A DNA stretch of 64,000 nucleotides from Pseudoxanthomonas daejeonensis (GCF_010093205.1 NZ_PDWN01000003.1:248001-312000); one strand, 5' to 3'; shown: positions 9,465 to 22,224, numbered from the stretch's first letter. Made by a program: numbers and translations. Notes: a model not told the origin generated them from the letters alone.

Positions 9465-10593
9465 ATGATCGAGCTCAATCCCGTCCGCCAGCGCATCGCC
9501 GACCTGACCGGTCGCGTGATCTCGCTCCGGGGGTATCTTTGACTACGACGCCAAGAAAGAGCGTCTGGAAGAAGTAAACCGCGAGCTCGAACTGCCCAAC
9601 GTCTGGGACGATCCCGAACGCGCCCAGGCCCTGGGCCGCGAGCGTTCGATGCTCGAGAAGACGGTCGGCGGCATCGCCTCGGTGCTGGAAGGCCTGGAAG
9701 GCTCGACCGAGCTGCTGGAGCTGGCCGAGAGCGAGCAGGACGAGGACACCGCCCTGGCCGTGGTCGCCGATGTCGACCGCTTCGAAAAACACATCGAAAC
9801 GCTGGAATTCCAGCGCATGTTCTCCGGCAAGATGGACTCGGCCAACGCATTCGTCGACATCCAGGCCGGCGCCGGCGGCACCGAGGCGCAGGACTGGGCC
9901 GAGATCCTGCTGCGCATGTACCTGCGCTGGTGCGAATCGCGCGGCTGGAAGACCGAGCTGATGGAAGCCAGCGGTGGCGACGTCGCCGGCATCAAGTCGG
10001 CCACGCTGCGGGTGGAAGGCGATTTCGCTTACGGCTGGCTCAAGACCGAGACCGGCGTGCACCGCCTGGTGCGCAAGTCGCCGTTCGATTCGGACAACCG
10101 CCGGCATACCAGCTTCACTTCGGTGTTCGTGTCGCCTGAAGTCGACGACAACATCGACATCGAGATCAATCCGGCCGATCTCAGGACCGACGTCTACCGG
10201 TCCTCCGGCGCGGGCGGCCAGCACGTCAACAAGACCGAATCGGCGGTGCGCATCACCCATATCCCCAGCGGGATCGTGGTGGCCTGCCAGACCGGCCGCA
10301 GCCAGCACCAGAACCGCGACAATGCGATGAAGATGCTGGCCGCCAAGCTCTACGAGCTGGAGATCCAGAAGCGCAATGCCGAACGCGACGCGGTCGAGGC
10401 GACCAAGTCCGACATCGGCTGGGGCAGCCAGATCCGCAACTACGTGCTCGACCAGAGCCGGATCAAGGACCTGCGCACGGGCATCGAACGCAGCGACACG
10501 CAGAAAGTGCTGGATGGCGACCTGGACGAGTTCGTCGAGGCCAGCCTCAAGGCCGGCCTGGAGGCTGGCGCCAAACGTACCGACGCGGCCTGA
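9465..10593 (+). CDS. prfB: Peptide chain release factor 2 (programmed +1 frameshift)
   Basis: RF2 releases nascent peptides at UGA/UAA codons. The gene reads 25 codons from ATG 9465, meets an in-frame TGA at 9540-9542, and continues in the +1 frame from GAC at 9541 to the stop at 10591-10593, giving 375 aa. The RF2 codon-recognition tripeptide is present in [10 protein letters not shown], and the catalytic GGQ in [21 protein letters not shown] at 9429-9434 is a plausible -10. lysS follows after about 126 bases, the usual prfB-lysS pairing. A simple ORF caller would miss the first 60 residues. Confidence 0.97.
9528..9543 (+). promoter_or_regulatory. RF2 programmed frameshift site
   Basis: CGGGGGTATCTTTGAC: an internal Shine-Dalgarno-like CGGGGG, a 3-nt spacer, the slippery CTT, and the TGA stop followed by C (a weak termination context). 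This is nearly the canonical RF2 autoregulatory element: low RF2 lets the ribosome slip +1 at CTT. Confidence 0.96.
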
Positions 10594-10719
10594 CCGGGCC
10601 GCCCGTGCAGGGCGAGCCAGGTACCGCGTCCGCATCCTCCCGACGAGATGCCCGGTGCCGCCGATGCGGACGCCGGGGCCCCTAAATCCCAAGCGCAGTC
10701 CGCGCGTCCGATCGACACC

Positions 10720-12249
<1,530 letters not shown>

Positions 12250-12279
12250 GCCAGGCCAGACCCCGCGAGGGGAGCTGGA

Positions 12280-12299
12280 CGCGGCGAATGTCGCGTTTT
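12280..12299 (+). terminator. Putative lysS terminator
   Basis: Six-base-pair stem (12280-12285 with 12290-12295, one G-U pair), 4-nt loop, followed by TTTT at 12296-12299. It is short but correctly placed about 30 bases after the lysS stop and before rpfG. Confidence 0.45.
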
Positions 12300-12418
12300 C
12301 CGGCCTCGCGTCACTGTTCTGGCTGCCCGCTGGCCTGCCCGTGGCACGGTTCCTGCGTCCTTTTCAGGTACGGCAGGGCGCATGGGCGCCCCCGGAGGCG
12401 GAAGGACGGGAGCGGGCC

Positions 12419-13558
12419 ATGGGTGCGGGCAAGGCCGATACCGCGGTATTCTGCGATGCCAGAGCGGGATGGAACGGGGCGGAGCGGGAATTGGATATCG
12501 TCATCGTCGACGATCAGGCATCTGCGCGCACAATGCTGCGCCACATCATCGAGGACATCACCTCGGAGTTGGCCGTGCACGACTTCGGCGACGCGCGCCA
12601 GGCGCTGGACTGGTGCGACACCCATCCCACCGACCTCCTTTTGCTCGACTACCGCATGCCGGGCATGGACGGGCTGGAGTTCGCGCGCCGCTTCCGTCGC
12701 CTGCCCAAGCATCGCGACATCCCGGTCATCCTGATCACCGTGGTCGGCGACGAGCCGGTCCGCCAGGCTGCGCTTGAGGCCGGGGTGATCGACTTCCTGG
12801 TCAAGCCCGTGCGTCCACGCGAACTGCGCGCGCGCTGCCACAACCTGCTGCAGTTGCGCCAGCAGTCGGAGACGGTCAAGCAGCGTGCGCTTTCGCTCGA
12901 GCAGCGGCTGCTGTCGAGCATGCATGAGGTCGAGGAGCGCGAGCGCGAGACGCTTTCGCGGCTGGCGCGCGCGATCGAGTTCCGCGACGCCGGTACCAGT
13001 GCCTACCTCGAGCGCATGTCGCGGGTCGCCGGCCTGGTCGCCGAAGGCCTGGGCCTGCCCGAGGACGACGTGCGCACCATCGAGATGGCGGCCCCGCTGC
13101 ACGACATGGGCAAGATCGCCATTCCGGACGCGGTCCTGATGAAGCCCGGCAAGCTCGACGAGGACGAGATGGCGGTGATGCGCCGGCACCCGCGCATCGG
13201 CCACGAGCTGCTCAGCGGCAGCCAGAACCGCTTCATCCAGGTGGGGTCGATGATCGCCCTGCGCCACCACGAGCGGTACGACGGCAGCGGCTATCCCGAC
13301 GGACTGGCTGGCGAGGCGATTCCGCTGGAAGCACGCATCGTGGCCGTGGCCGACGTCTTCGACGCGCTGATTTCGCCGCGGCCATACAAGGAGGCATGGA
13401 CGGTCGACGCCGCCCTGGCCTACCTGTACGCGCAGCGCGGCCGCCTGTTCGACCCGGAATGCGTCGATGCGCTCATGCGCGGCCGCGAGCGCCTGCAGCA
13501 GATATGCGAGCAGTATTCGACCGCTTCCGCGCGTCCGGGGGGGCTGGCCCGTGGCTGA
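12419..13558 (+). CDS. rpfG: RpfG, HD-GYP cyclic-di-GMP phosphodiesterase response regulator
   Basis: Output regulator of DSF quorum sensing, 379 aa. RpfC phosphorylates its receiver domain (about 26-140; D31/D32, phosphoacceptor D77 in LLLLDYRMPGMDG), and the HD-GYP domain hydrolyses cyclic-di-GMP. Catalytic motifs are intact: H228-D229 in APLHDMGKIAIP, paired histidines H283/H284, and the GYP signature in HHERYDGSGYPDG (287-295). The ATG at 12419 follows GGGAG and gives about the length of Xanthomonas RpfG; an upstream ATG at 12341 is rejected. The 3' end overlaps rpfC by 8 bases, consistent with coupled translation. No rpfD gene lies between lysS and rpfG. Confidence 0.96.
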   Translation: MGAGKADTAVFCDARAGWNGAERELDIVIVDDQASARTMLRHIIEDITSELAVHDFGDARQALDWCDTHPTDLLLLDYRMPGMDGLEFARRFRRLPKHRDIPVILITVVGDEPVRQAALEAGVIDFLVKPVRPRELRARCHNLLQLRQQSETVKQRALSLEQRLLSSMHEVEERERETLSRLARAIEFRDAGTSAYLERMSRVAGLVAEGLGLPEDDVRTIEMAAPLHDMGKIAIPDAVLMKPGKLDEDEMAVMRRHPRIGHELLSGSQNRFIQVGSMIALRHHERYDGSGYPDGLAGEAIPLEARIVAVADVFDALISPRPYKEAWTVDAALAYLYAQRGRLFDPECVDALMRGRERLQQICEQYSTASARPGGLARG

Positions 13559-15752
13559 AGCCTACGCCTGGTTCCGCGAGCGCCTTTCCGGCCGCCCCGA
13601 CAGCGAGCACGGGCAGGCGCTGGTGCGCATCGTCCTGATCCTGCTGATCCTGAGCTACGTGCTGTTGCCGTCTTCGCGAGCGGGGCTCGAGCCGGGCCAG
13701 TACCGCACGGTGCTGGCGATCGTGCTGACCGGGCTCACCCTGAGCCTGGGTATCTTCACGGCCTTGCTGGCCCATCCGGGCCGATCCGACGCACGTCGCG
13801 TGGTCGGCATGCTGGCCGACTACGGATTGATGGCCGCCGGCATGATCGCGATGGGCGAGCCGCTGGCCTGGGTTTACGTCGTGGTGATGTGGGTGACCGT
13901 GGGCAACGGCCTGCGCTACGGCACCCGCTACCTCTACGTGGCCGTGGCGATGGCGCTCGCCAGTTTCGGCACGGTGCTCCTGACCAATGATTTCTGGGCC
14001 CAGGTCCGCGGCCTGGGTATCGGCCTGCTGGTCGGCCTGGCGGCGGTGCCGCTGTACCTGTCCAGCCTGCTCAAGCAGCTCACCCGCGCCACCGAGGAAG
14101 CGCGGCGCGCCAGCGAGGCCAAGAGCCGGTTCCTGGCCAACATGAGCCACGAGTTCCGCACCCCGCTCAACGGCCTGGGCGGCATGTCCGAGCTGCTGGG
14201 GACCACGAGGCTGGATGACGAGCAGCGCGAATGCGTGCGCACCATCCAGGCTTCCACGCGCACGCTGATGGCGCTGGTCGAGGACGTGCTCGACATCTCG
14301 GCGATCGAGGCCGGCAAGCTCAAGCTCAACCTGCAGGACTTCTCGCCGCGCGAACTGGTCGGCAGCATCGGCCTGATCCTGCATCCGCAGGCCCGGGTCA
14401 AGAACCTCGATTACCTGGTGGTGATCGGCGACGACGTGCCCGAGCAGGTCAACGGCGATGCCGGCCACGTGCGCCAGGTGCTGCTGAACCTGGTCGGCAA
14501 CGCGGTGAAGTTCACCGACCAGGGCCGGGTCCGGGTCGATGTCGAGGCCGTCCCGGGCGCGGCGGACGACACCCGTACGCGCCTGCGCTTCTCGGTGACC
14601 GACACCGGCATCGGCATTCCGGCCGCGATGCGCGGCCGCCTCTTCGAGGCCTTCGAGCAGGCCGATGCGGGCCTGGCGCGGCGCTATGGCGGCACCGGAC
14701 TGGGCACCACGATCGCCAAGGGCCTGGCCGAGGCGATGGGCGGCCGGATCGGTTTCGAGAGCATCGAGGGACGGGGCAGCCGCTTCTGGGTCGAGATCCC
14801 GTTCGCTGCACCGCTGGAGCGCTCGGCGCGCGTGGCCATGGCGCCGGTCGCCGAGGTGGAGAGCGAGACCGCGCTGCGCGACGCCGGCGGCAACGTCATC
14901 GCCTTCGCCGACCCGTTCCTGCGCCACCGCGCGCGCGTGCGCAGCATGCAGTTGCTGGTGGCCGACGACTACGAAGCCAATCGGATGGTCCTGCAGCGCC
15001 TCCTGCAGAAAGCCGGGCACCGCGTCACCTCGGTCGAGGGTGGCGAGGAAGTGCTCGACGCGATGGCGGCGAGCGAATACGACGCGGTGATCGTCGACCT
15101 GCACATGCCCGGGGTGAGCGGGTTGGACCTGCTCAAGCAGGTGCGGGTGATGCAGGCCGGGGGTGGCCCGCGGACGCCGGTGATCGTACTGAGCGCCGAT
15201 GTGACTCCCGAGTCGATCCAGCGCTGCGAGCAGGCCGGGGCCTACGCCTTCCTGGCCAAGCCCGTCGCCGCTGCCCGCCTGCTGGAAACGCTCTCGGACG
15301 TCGCAGCGCAGCGCGGCCGCCGCAATGCGACCCTGGCGCAGCGTCCGGCTGCGGGTGCCGAAGCGCCGGCCGGCGTGCTGGACAGCTCGGTCCTGGACGA
15401 ACTGGCGGCGATGGGCATGGGCGACGAGTTCGAGCGCGAGTTCATCAGCCACTGCTTGGCCGACGCCGACGGTTGCATCGGAGCGATGTCGCACGCGGCC
15501 GAGGCCGCTGACTGGGCCCGGCTGCGTGACCATGCGCATGCGATCAAGGGCGTGGCGGCGAACATGGGCCTGGTGCGGGTCGCCGAGCAGGGCAGCGAGC
15601 TGATGCGCCTGGCCGACTGGCAGATCCGCAACGAGTGGCGGCAGCGGATCGCGATGCTCAACGCCGCCTTGACCCAGGGTCGGGATGCGCTGCTGGCGCG
15701 CCAGCAGGCACGCGGCAGCGTACGCGACGGCGGCGGCAACGAGTCCGGCTGA
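13551..15752 (+). CDS. rpfC: RpfC, hybrid sensor kinase for DSF
   Basis: Sensor for the diffusible signal factor, 733 aa from GTG 13551, which lies inside the end of rpfG behind a G-rich ribosome binding site. Five or so membrane segments lie between about 22 and 175, followed by HisKA with H200 in [12 protein letters not shown] and an HATPase (N317, DTGIGIP, GGTGLG). A receiver domain follows (D516 in [12 protein letters not shown]), then a C-terminal Hpt domain (H663 in HAIKG). All phosphorelay residues are present. In Xanthomonas RpfC also binds and restrains RpfF. No rpfH lies between rpfC and rpfG; rpfH is known from only some Xanthomonas. rpfC is convergent with rpfF. Confidence 0.96.
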   Translation: MAEAYAWFRERLSGRPDSEHGQALVRIVLILLILSYVLLPSSRAGLEPGQYRTVLAIVLTGLTLSLGIFTALLAHPGRSDARRVVGMLADYGLMAAGMIAMGEPLAWVYVVVMWVTVGNGLRYGTRYLYVAVAMALASFGTVLLTNDFWAQVRGLGIGLLVGLAAVPLYLSSLLKQLTRATEEARRASEAKSRFLANMSHEFRTPLNGLGGMSELLGTTRLDDEQRECVRTIQASTRTLMALVEDVLDISAIEAGKLKLNLQDFSPRELVGSIGLILHPQARVKNLDYLVVIGDDVPEQVNGDAGHVRQVLLNLVGNAVKFTDQGRVRVDVEAVPGAADDTRTRLRFSVTDTGIGIPAAMRGRLFEAFEQADAGLARRYGGTGLGTTIAKGLAEAMGGRIGFESIEGRGSRFWVEIPFAAPLERSARVAMAPVAEVESETALRDAGGNVIAFADPFLRHRARVRSMQLLVADDYEANRMVLQRLLQKAGHRVTSVEGGEEVLDAMAASEYDAVIVDLHMPGVSGLDLLKQVRVMQAGGGPRTPVIVLSADVTPESIQRCEQAGAYAFLAKPVAAARLLETLSDVAAQRGRRNATLAQRPAAGAEAPAGVLDSSVLDELAAMGMGDEFEREFISHCLADADGCIGAMSHAAEAADWARLRDHAHAIKGVAANMGLVRVAEQGSELMRLADWQIRNEWRQRIAMLNAALTQGRDALLARQQARGSVRDGGGNESG

Positions 15753-15816
15753 CAAGCGCGCCTTCTTCTGGCGTTCCGGGCCGACCGGACGATGCGCCAG
15801 GAAAAACGTAATCCCC

Positions 15817-15848
15817 AGAAAAGCGAAGGCCCGGCATCCTGCCGGGCC
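15817..15848 (-). terminator. rpfF terminator (convergent with rpfC)
   Basis: Perfect 9-bp stem GGCCCGGCA/TGCCGGGCC (15828-15836, 15840-15848) with a 3-nt loop. Read on the minus strand it is followed by TTCGCTTTTC, a reasonable U-rich tract, 45 bases after the rpfF stop. It may also stop rpfC transcription, though less efficiently. Confidence 0.7.
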
Positions 15849-15893
15849 CGATCTTCCCCCTGACACTGCCGGCCGGAGGGCCGCAGTGATCGA

Positions 15894-16766
15894 TCAGGCG
15901 GCTTCCGAACTGGCCCTCCGGGCCTGCGCGCGCACGATGCGTTCCATCGTCCGCAGCGACTTCTCGCCCAGCGCCAGGGCGGTGTCGACCCACACTTCAG
16001 TGATGCCCATCAGTTCCTCGTAGCTGACCGGCTGGCCGATCTTGCGCACGGCGTTCATCGCCAGGTGCGAATGCGGAGCCCGCTGGTGCTGGCGGATCAG
16101 GTCCTGCACCGCCGATTCGCCCTGGCCCTTGGGAACCAGCACGTCGACCACGCCGAGGCGATACATCTCCTCGCTGCTGTAGACCTCGCCGCTGAGGATC
16201 ATCTTCTCGGCCTGGCGCGCGGTGACGCGCTTGCACAGGAACGAGTAGGCGCCCATGCCCGGGAACAGGCCGAACAGCACTTCGGGCAGGCCCATGCCGA
16301 CGCCTTCCTCGGCGACGATCGTGTGGCAGGCCAGCGCCATTTCCAGGCCGCCGCCCAGGGCGTCGCCCTGGATCAGGGCCACGGTATGCATGTCGCCGCC
16401 GAAGCCGGTGTGGACGTGGTGAACGCCTTCGACGCAGCGGCGGGCGTAGGCGAGCAGGCGTTCGCGATTGCCCTCGATGATCAGCTTCCTGAACAGATCG
16501 AGGTCGCCGCCAAGGTTGTAGGCACTGGCGGCGGAGGCCAGCACGAAATGGCGCAGGCGGCCCTGGTGGCGCTGCGATTCGCGCAGCGTGATGGAGCTCA
16601 TGTAGCTCCACATGTCCTCGAGCATCTCGAAGCGGCAACACGGACGCACGCCGGCCTGGGCGGCGTCGGCATGCATGTACAGCCAATGGGCGCTGCCATC
16701 CGGCGGCGTCTGCACGCGGATGGTGGGGAAGTTGTGGGTGCGCTGCAGTTTCTCGATCGTGCTCAT
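15894..16766 (-). CDS. rpfF: RpfF, DSF synthase (enoyl-CoA hydratase fold)
   Basis: Makes the cis-2-unsaturated fatty acid quorum signal (DSF family) from acyl-ACP, by combined thioesterase and dehydratase activity. 290 aa, crotonase superfamily. The two catalytic glutamates of Xanthomonas RpfF are matched by E142 (GGGLEMALACH) and E162 (GLPEVLFGLFPGMGAYSF). Oxyanion-loop segments GDALGGG and SAYNLGGDLDLF are present. The start MSTIEKLQRTHNFPTI follows GGAGAC. It has its own 275-base upstream region, so it can be transcribed separately from rpfB. It is convergent with its regulator and sensor rpfC. Confidence 0.96.
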   Translation of the reverse strand: MSTIEKLQRTHNFPTIRVQTPPDGSAHWLYMHADAAQAGVRPCCRFEMLEDMWSYMSSITLRESQRHQGRLRHFVLASAASAYNLGGDLDLFRKLIIEGNRERLLAYARRCVEGVHHVHTGFGGDMHTVALIQGDALGGGLEMALACHTIVAEEGVGMGLPEVLFGLFPGMGAYSFLCKRVTARQAEKMILSGEVYSSEEMYRLGVVDVLVPKGQGESAVQDLIRQHQRAPHSHLAMNAVRKIGQPVSYEELMGITEVWVDTALALGEKSLRTMERIVRAQARRASSEAA

Positions 16767-17006
16767 GGCGGTCTCCGGGGGCGGCTTGACCTGCCGGCGT
16801 GACGGCAGGCGGGGGATGTTGCCCGGCCATGCTACACCTGAACGAACAATTAAAAGTGGCTGGCCGCTGAGCCCGAAAACCTGCGTGGACGAGTTGTTAA
16901 GAGCGCCGGAGAGCGCCCCTGCATGGGGGCGGGCAGAAGCCGGGGGCCGTTGCCACGGCCCGACCCGGAGGCCGGACCAGACCGCACCCGTATGGACGCG
17001 CGGGTG

Positions 17007-17031
17007 GGCCCGGGCCTTGGGCGCCCGGGCC
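17007..17031. repeat. GC-rich inverted repeat downstream of rpfB
   Basis: Perfect 9-bp arms GGCCCGGGC/GCCCGGGCC (17007-17015, 17023-17031) with a 7-nt loop, just after the rpfB stop (minus strand). No U-tract follows, so it is a weak terminator or a processing/stability stem between rpfB and rpfF. The rest of the 275-base rpfF-rpfB gap shows no clear promoter pair. Confidence 0.5.
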
Positions 17032-17041
17032 GGGGGCGGCC

Positions 17042-18739
17042 TCAGTCGGCGCTGGCGCCTGGGGCCGGCGCTGGGCCACGCAGCTCCTTGCGCAGGATCT
17101 TGCCGACGTTGGTCTTAGGCAGCTCGGTGCGGAACTCGATTTGGCGCGGCTGCTTGTAGCCGGTCAACGCCTCGCGGCAATGGGCCTTGATCTGTTCGGC
17201 GGTCAGCGACGGGTCCTTCTTGACCACGAACAGCTTCACTGCCTCGCCCGAACGCTCGTCCGGCACGCCGATGGCGGCCACTTCCAGCACGCCGGGCATC
17301 GCCGCGACCACGTCCTCGACCTCGTTGGGGTACACGTTGAACCCCGAGACCAGGATCATGTCCTTCTTGCGGTCGACGATATAGACGAAGCCGCTGGGTT
17401 CGATCCGGGCCATGTCGCCGGTGTGCAGCCAGCCGTCGGCGTCGATCACCTGGGCCGTTTCCTCGGGACGCTGCCAATAGCCCTTCATCACCTGCGGACC
17501 CTTGACGCACAGCTCGCCGACTTCGCCGTGGGGCAGGATGTTGCCGTCGTCGTCCTTGACGCACACGTCGGTGGACGGGATCGGCAGGCCGATCGAGCCG
17601 TTGAACTCCTTGATGTCCAGCGGGTTGATGCAGGCTGCCGGCGACGTCTCGGTCAGGCCGTAGGCCTCGACCAGGGTGACGCCGGTGACCTGCCTCCAGC
17701 GCTCGGCGACCGCGCGCTGCACCGCCATGCCGCCGCCCAGGGTCACCTTCAACGAGGAGAAATCGACCTCGTCGAAGCCCGGGGTATTGAGCAGGCCGTT
17801 GAACAGCGTGTTGACGCCGGTGATCGCGGTGAAGCGCGTGCCCTTGAGCTCCTTGACGAAGCCCGGCATGTCGCGTGGATTGGTGATCAGGTGGTTGAGG
17901 CCGCCCAGTTCCATGAAGACCAGGCCGTTCGCCGTCAACGCGAAGATGTGGTACAGCGGCAGCGCGGTGATGATCACTTCCTTGCCGCGCTCGAGCTTGT
18001 TGGCGCCCAGCCAGGCCGAGGCCTGCTGCATGTTCGCCACCAGGTTGCGATGGGTCAGCATCGCGCCCTTGGCCACGCCGGTGGTGCCGCCGGTGTACTG
18101 CAGGAAGGCGATGTCGCCGGGATCGATGTCCACCTGGGGCAGGGTGTGGCGCTTGCCCACCGCCAGCGCCTCGCGGAAACGCACCGAGCCGGGAATGTCG
18201 TAGTCCGGCACCATCTTCTTCACGTACTTCAGTACGAAGTTGACGATGGCGCCCTTGGGGAAGCCGATCATGTCGCCCAGGCCGGTGGTGATCACCTGCT
18301 TGAGCGGCGTGTCGGCCAGCACTTCCTGCACGGTGTGGCCGAAGTTGTCGACCACGACGATGGCCGCGGCGCCCGCGTCGACCAGCTGGTGCTTGAGTTC
18401 GCGCGCGGTGTAGAGCGGATTGACGTTGACCACGGTCATGCCGGCGCGCAGCACGCCGAACGTCGCGATCGGATACTGCAGGCAGTTGGGCATCATGAGC
18501 GCGACGCGATCGCCCTTCTTGAGGCCCAGTTCGCCCAGCAGGTACGCGGCGAACTGCGCGCTGAGCACGTCGACTTCGGCGTAGGTCATGACCTTGCCGA
18601 AGTTGCTGTAGGCCGGCCGGTCCCCATAGCGGGACACGGAAGAGGCGAACACCGCCGAGATGGAACGGTACTCGTCCGGATCGATTTCGGCAGGCACACC
18701 CTGCGGATAGCTCTGCAGCCAAGGACGATCCGGATTCAT
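17042..18739 (-). CDS. rpfB: RpfB, long-chain fatty acyl-CoA ligase
   Basis: FadD-type ATP-dependent acyl-CoA ligase, 565 aa, linked in Xanthomonas to DSF turnover and fatty-acid recycling. The AMP-binding P-loop is [21 protein letters not shown]-like (about 215-235). Further signatures are [13 protein letters not shown] and the hinge segment [27 protein letters not shown]. The final lysine motif is [13 protein letters not shown]. The ATG at 18739 follows GGGAGGAGG; a 32-residue upstream extension is rejected. It is followed by rpfF on the same strand. In Xanthomonas recJ/rpfE lie next to rpfB; here a small lipoprotein gene diverges from it instead. Confidence 0.94.
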   Translation of the reverse strand: MNPDRPWLQSYPQGVPAEIDPDEYRSISAVFASSVSRYGDRPAYSNFGKVMTYAEVDVLSAQFAAYLLGELGLKKGDRVALMMPNCLQYPIATFGVLRAGMTVVNVNPLYTARELKHQLVDAGAAAIVVVDNFGHTVQEVLADTPLKQVITTGLGDMIGFPKGAIVNFVLKYVKKMVPDYDIPGSVRFREALAVGKRHTLPQVDIDPGDIAFLQYTGGTTGVAKGAMLTHRNLVANMQQASAWLGANKLERGKEVIITALPLYHIFALTANGLVFMELGGLNHLITNPRDMPGFVKELKGTRFTAITGVNTLFNGLLNTPGFDEVDFSSLKVTLGGGMAVQRAVAERWRQVTGVTLVEAYGLTETSPAACINPLDIKEFNGSIGLPIPSTDVCVKDDDGNILPHGEVGELCVKGPQVMKGYWQRPEETAQVIDADGWLHTGDMARIEPSGFVYIVDRKKDMILVSGFNVYPNEVEDVVAAMPGVLEVAAIGVPDERSGEAVKLFVVKKDPSLTAEQIKAHCREALTGYKQPRQIEFRTELPKTNVGKILRKELRGPAPAPGASAD

Positions 18740-18833
18740 TGCGCCTCCTCCCGAGGTGATGTGGCGGTCATGCAGTGTCGCTTTCCGCCGCCGTGGATGT
18801 GAGCATACCGTCCCGGATGGAAAAGGCGAAGCC

Positions 18834-19286
18834 ATGAAAAGCGGACTGGGTGGGGCGAGGGTCGTTCTCCTTGTCGCGTGTGCGATGGCGATGGCGGTGG
18901 CATTGGCCGGCTGCAGTCGAATGCCGCCGGATCAACGCCTGCGCGAGCAGTTGTCGACGATGCAGGACGCCCTCGAGCAGCGACAGGCGGGTGCCTTCAT
19001 GGACGGCGTCGCGGACGACTTCGGAGGCAATGACGGCATGGATCGTGCTGCGTTGCAGCAGATCGTCCGCGCCCAGATGCTGGCGAACGCGAACATCGGC
19101 CTGACCCTGGGGCCGGCCGATGTGGAGGTGCAGGGCGACCGTGCCACGGTCCGCTTCAGTGCGATGGCGACCGGTGGCAGCGGACGTTTCCTGCCCGACC
19201 GCGCGCAGGCCTGGGACGTCACCAGCGGCTGGCGCGACGAAGGGGGAGCGTGGCGCCTGTACTACGCGGAGTGGCAACCGAAATAG
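18834..19286 (+). CDS. Small lipoprotein, NTF2-like
   Basis: 150-aa predicted lipoprotein: signal peptide and lipobox ALAGC (Cys about residue 26), then one domain. The [19 protein letters not shown] start, internal beta-strand pattern ([19 protein letters not shown]) and C-terminal [16 protein letters not shown] suggest an NTF2/SnoaL-like fold. No catalytic residues can be assigned. The ATG at 18834 is preceded by AAAAGGCGAAG. It is divergent from rpfB across 94 bases, so the two promoters are close and the gene may be co-regulated with the rpf system; that link is speculation. Confidence 0.65.
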   Translation: MKSGLGGARVVLLVACAMAMAVALAGCSRMPPDQRLREQLSTMQDALEQRQAGAFMDGVADDFGGNDGMDRAALQQIVRAQMLANANIGLTLGPADVEVQGDRATVRFSAMATGGSGRFLPDRAQAWDVTSGWRDEGGAWRLYYAEWQPK

Positions 19287-19416
19287 ACGGGTCGATCCTG
19301 CGGGAAAGCGCGCATCCGCCACCTCAGCAGGATCGCGCGGTCGTCTTCGACCGGCTGGCACAGCGCATACGGCGGGCTGCCGTGGCGAGTGGGAATGCGC
19401 CGGACGCCCACCGGAT

Positions 19417-19439
19417 GCCCCGCACCGTGCATGCGGGGC
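19417..19439. terminator. Hairpin between convergent lipoprotein gene and acnA
   Basis: Arms GCCCCGCA (19417-19424) and TGCGGGGC (19432-19439) with a 7-nt loop, 17 bases beyond the acnA stop on the minus strand. There is no U-tract. The remaining 169-base gap shows nothing else. Confidence 0.45.
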
Positions 19440-19455
19440 TTCCGCGACCCGCCCG

Positions 19456-22224
19456 CTAGGCGGCCTTGCGTGCCGCCAGCTGCCGCAGCACGTACTGCAG
19501 CAGGCCGCCATGGCGGAAGTATTCGACTTCCTTGGGCGTCAGCAGCAGGACGTGCGCGGTGAACGCGACCGTGCTGCCATCGGCGCGGCGCGCAGTGACC
19601 TGCGCGGTACGGCTGCTGCCGTCGGCCAGGCCGGTGATCGCGTAGGTCTCGGTGCCGTCCAGTCGCAGGACCTGCGCGTTCTGGCCTTCCTGGAACTGCA
19701 GTGGCAACACCCCCATGCCGACCAGGTTGGAGCGATGGATGCGCTCGAAGCTCTCCGCGATCACCGCCTTGACCCCGAGCAGGTTGGTGCCCTTGGCGGC
19801 CCAGTCGCGCGAGGAGCCGGTGCCGTACTCCTTGCCGGCGATGACCAGCAAAGGCGTGCCGTCGGCCTTGTAGCGCATGGCCGCGTCGTAGATCGACATC
19901 TTCGCGGGCTGGCCGCCATCGGTACCCGTTGCGCCGAAGTACAGCGTGTTGCCGCCTTCTTCGCCGCCGAAGAACAGGTTCTTGATGCGGATGTTGGCGA
20001 AGGTCCCGCGCACCATCACGTCATCGTTGCCGCGGCGGCTGCCGTAGCTGTTGAAGTCCGCCGGCTGCACGCCGCGCGACTGCAGGAAGCGGCCGGCCGG
20101 TGAATCCTTCTTGATGTTGCCGGCCGGGGAAATGTGGTCGGTGGTGATCGAATCGCCGAACAGGCCGAGCACGCGCGCGCCGTGGATGTCGTCGATGGTG
20201 CCGACGGCCATGGTCATGCCGTCGAAGTAGGGCGGGTTCTTGATGTAGGTGGACGCGTCGTCCCAGGCGTACAGCTCGCCATCGGGCGAATCGATCGTGT
20301 TCCAGCGGTTGTCGCCCTTGAACACGTCGGCATAGTTCTGCTTGAACATCTCCGGGCCGATGGTCGCGGCGATGACGTCGCCGATTTCCTTCGTGGTCGG
20401 CCAGATGTCCTTGAGGAAGACCGGCTGTCCGTTACGATCGGTGCCCAGTGGTTCGGTGGTCAGGTCGATGTCGGTGGTGCCGGCCAGTGCGTAGGCGACC
20501 ACCAGTGGCGGCGAGGCCAGGTAGTTCATCTTCACTTCGGGATGGACCCGGCCTTCGAAATTGCGGTTGCCCGACAGCACCGACGCCACTACCAGGTCGC
20601 CGGAGGCGACGCCGGCGCTGACCTCGACAGGCAGCGGTCCGGAATTGCCGATGCAGGTCGTGCAGCCATAGCCGACGATGTAGAAGCCGACCTTTTCAAG
20701 CTCCTTCAGCAGTCCCGCTTTTTCGAGGTAGTCGGTGACCACGCGCGAACCCGGGCCGAGGGAGGTCTTCACCCATGGCTTGCGGTCAAGGCCGCGGGCG
20801 GCCGCGTTGCGCGCCAGCAGGCCCGCGCCGACCATCACCGCCGGGTTGGACGTGTTGGTGCACGAGGTGATGGCGGCGATGACCACCGCGCCATCCCTGA
20901 GCTTCACGGGCTTCCCGTCGATCTCGATGTGCGCCACGCCCTTCTGCAGGGCATCGTTGCCGACCGCGGCCGCGCCGCCCTCGGCGATGAAGTCGGCCAC
21001 TTCCGGGCTGCGCCGGTCGCGGTTGGCGGTGAGCCCGACCAGCGCATCGCGGTAGTTCTGCTTGACGTCTTCCAGCAGCACGCGGTCCTGCGGGCGCTTG
21101 GGCCCGGCCAGCGACGGCCTCACCTCGCCCATGTCCAGGTGCAGGGTGGCGCTGTAGCGCGCAGGCGCCGCGCCGGGCTCGTGCCACAGGCCCTGTGCCT
21201 TAGCGTAAGCCTCGACCAGCGCGATCTGCGCCTCGCTGCGACCGGACAGGCGCAGGTAGCTCAACGATTCGGCATCGATCGGGAAGATGCCGCAGGTCGC
21301 GCCGTACTCCGGGGCCATGTTGCCGATGGTGGCGCGGTCGGCCAGTGGCAGGTGTTGCAGGCCCTCGCCGTAGAACTCTACGAACTTGCCGACTACCCCG
21401 TGCTTGCGCAGCATCTGGGTGACGGTGAGCACCAGGTCGGTGGCGGTGGCGCCCTCGGGCAGCCTGCCGGTGAGCTCGAAGCCGACGACCTGCGGAATCA
21501 GCATCGAGGAAGGCTGGCCGAGCATGGCCGCTTCGGCCTCGATGCCGCCCACGCCCCAGCCCAGCACGCCGATACCGTTGATCATCGTGGTGTGGGAGTC
21601 GGTGCCGAACACGGTGTCCGGGTAGGCCCAGGCTTCGCCGTTTGCGTCGCCGGTCATCACGACCCGGGCCAGGTTCTCCAGGTTCACCTGGTGGACGATG
21701 CCGGTGTTCGGTGGCACCACCCTGAAGTCGGAAAATGCCTTCTGGCCCCAGCGCAGGAACGCGTAACGCTCCTGGTTGCGCTCGAATTCGATGCGGCCGT
21801 TGATGTCCAGGGCGTCGGCCCTGCCGAACACATCCACCTGCACGGAATGGTCGATCACCAGTTCGGAGGGAATCAGCGGATTGATCTGCTCCGGCCGGCC
21901 GCCGAGCTTGACTACCGCGTCGCGCATGGCGGCCAGGTCGACGACGCAGGGCACGCCGGTGAAGTCCTGCAGCACCACGCGCGCGGGCATGAACGCGATC
22001 TCGATATCAGGCTCGGCCTTCGGATCCCACCTGGCCACCGCTTCGATATGGGCAGGCAGCACCGTGACCCCGTCCTCGTGGCGGAGCAGGTTCTCCAGCA
22101 GGATCTTCATCGAATAGGGCAGGTGGGCCAGGTCGAAGCGCTGTCCGAGCTTGGGCAGGCTTGCGTAGGCATAGGACTGTCCGCCGACGTCCAGGCGGCT
22201 GCGGGTGGCGAAGGAATCGCGCAT
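19456..22224 (-). CDS. acnA: Aconitate hydratase A
   Basis: [4Fe-4S] aconitase of the AcnA/IRP class, 922 aa, converting citrate to isocitrate. Cluster cysteines are C455 ([11 protein letters not shown]) and C521/C524 ([12 protein letters not shown]). The substrate-binding segments [22 protein letters not shown] and the C-terminal swivel-domain [17 protein letters not shown] are present. In Xanthomonas campestris an aconitase gene near this cluster was named rpfA because its mutation reduced pathogenicity factors; this gene may be its counterpart, from memory. It is divergent from the vapBC-like pair and acnB. Confidence 0.95.
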   Translation of the reverse strand: MRDSFATRSRLDVGGQSYAYASLPKLGQRFDLAHLPYSMKILLENLLRHEDGVTVLPAHIEAVARWDPKAEPDIEIAFMPARVVLQDFTGVPCVVDLAAMRDAVVKLGGRPEQINPLIPSELVIDHSVQVDVFGRADALDINGRIEFERNQERYAFLRWGQKAFSDFRVVPPNTGIVHQVNLENLARVVMTGDANGEAWAYPDTVFGTDSHTTMINGIGVLGWGVGGIEAEAAMLGQPSSMLIPQVVGFELTGRLPEGATATDLVLTVTQMLRKHGVVGKFVEFYGEGLQHLPLADRATIGNMAPEYGATCGIFPIDAESLSYLRLSGRSEAQIALVEAYAKAQGLWHEPGAAPARYSATLHLDMGEVRPSLAGPKRPQDRVLLEDVKQNYRDALVGLTANRDRRSPEVADFIAEGGAAAVGNDALQKGVAHIEIDGKPVKLRDGAVVIAAITSCTNTSNPAVMVGAGLLARNAAARGLDRKPWVKTSLGPGSRVVTDYLEKAGLLKELEKVGFYIVGYGCTTCIGNSGPLPVEVSAGVASGDLVVASVLSGNRNFEGRVHPEVKMNYLASPPLVVAYALAGTTDIDLTTEPLGTDRNGQPVFLKDIWPTTKEIGDVIAATIGPEMFKQNYADVFKGDNRWNTIDSPDGELYAWDDASTYIKNPPYFDGMTMAVGTIDDIHGARVLGLFGDSITTDHISPAGNIKKDSPAGRFLQSRGVQPADFNSYGSRRGNDDVMVRGTFANIRIKNLFFGGEEGGNTLYFGATGTDGGQPAKMSIYDAAMRYKADGTPLLVIAGKEYGTGSSRDWAAKGTNLLGVKAVIAESFERIHRSNLVGMGVLPLQFQEGQNAQVLRLDGTETYAITGLADGSSRTAQVTARRADGSTVAFTAHVLLLTPKEVEYFRHGGLLQYVLRQLAARKAA

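Noticed and set aside
9540-9542. Apparent premature stop in prfB suggesting a pseudogene
   Set aside because: It is the canonical RF2 frameshift TGA with its Shine-Dalgarno-like element; the rest of the gene is intact.
13473-15866. Nearly 800-codon minus-strand frame opposite rpfC
   Set aside because: Antisense artefact of high GC third positions; rpfC is complete on the plus strand with all motifs.
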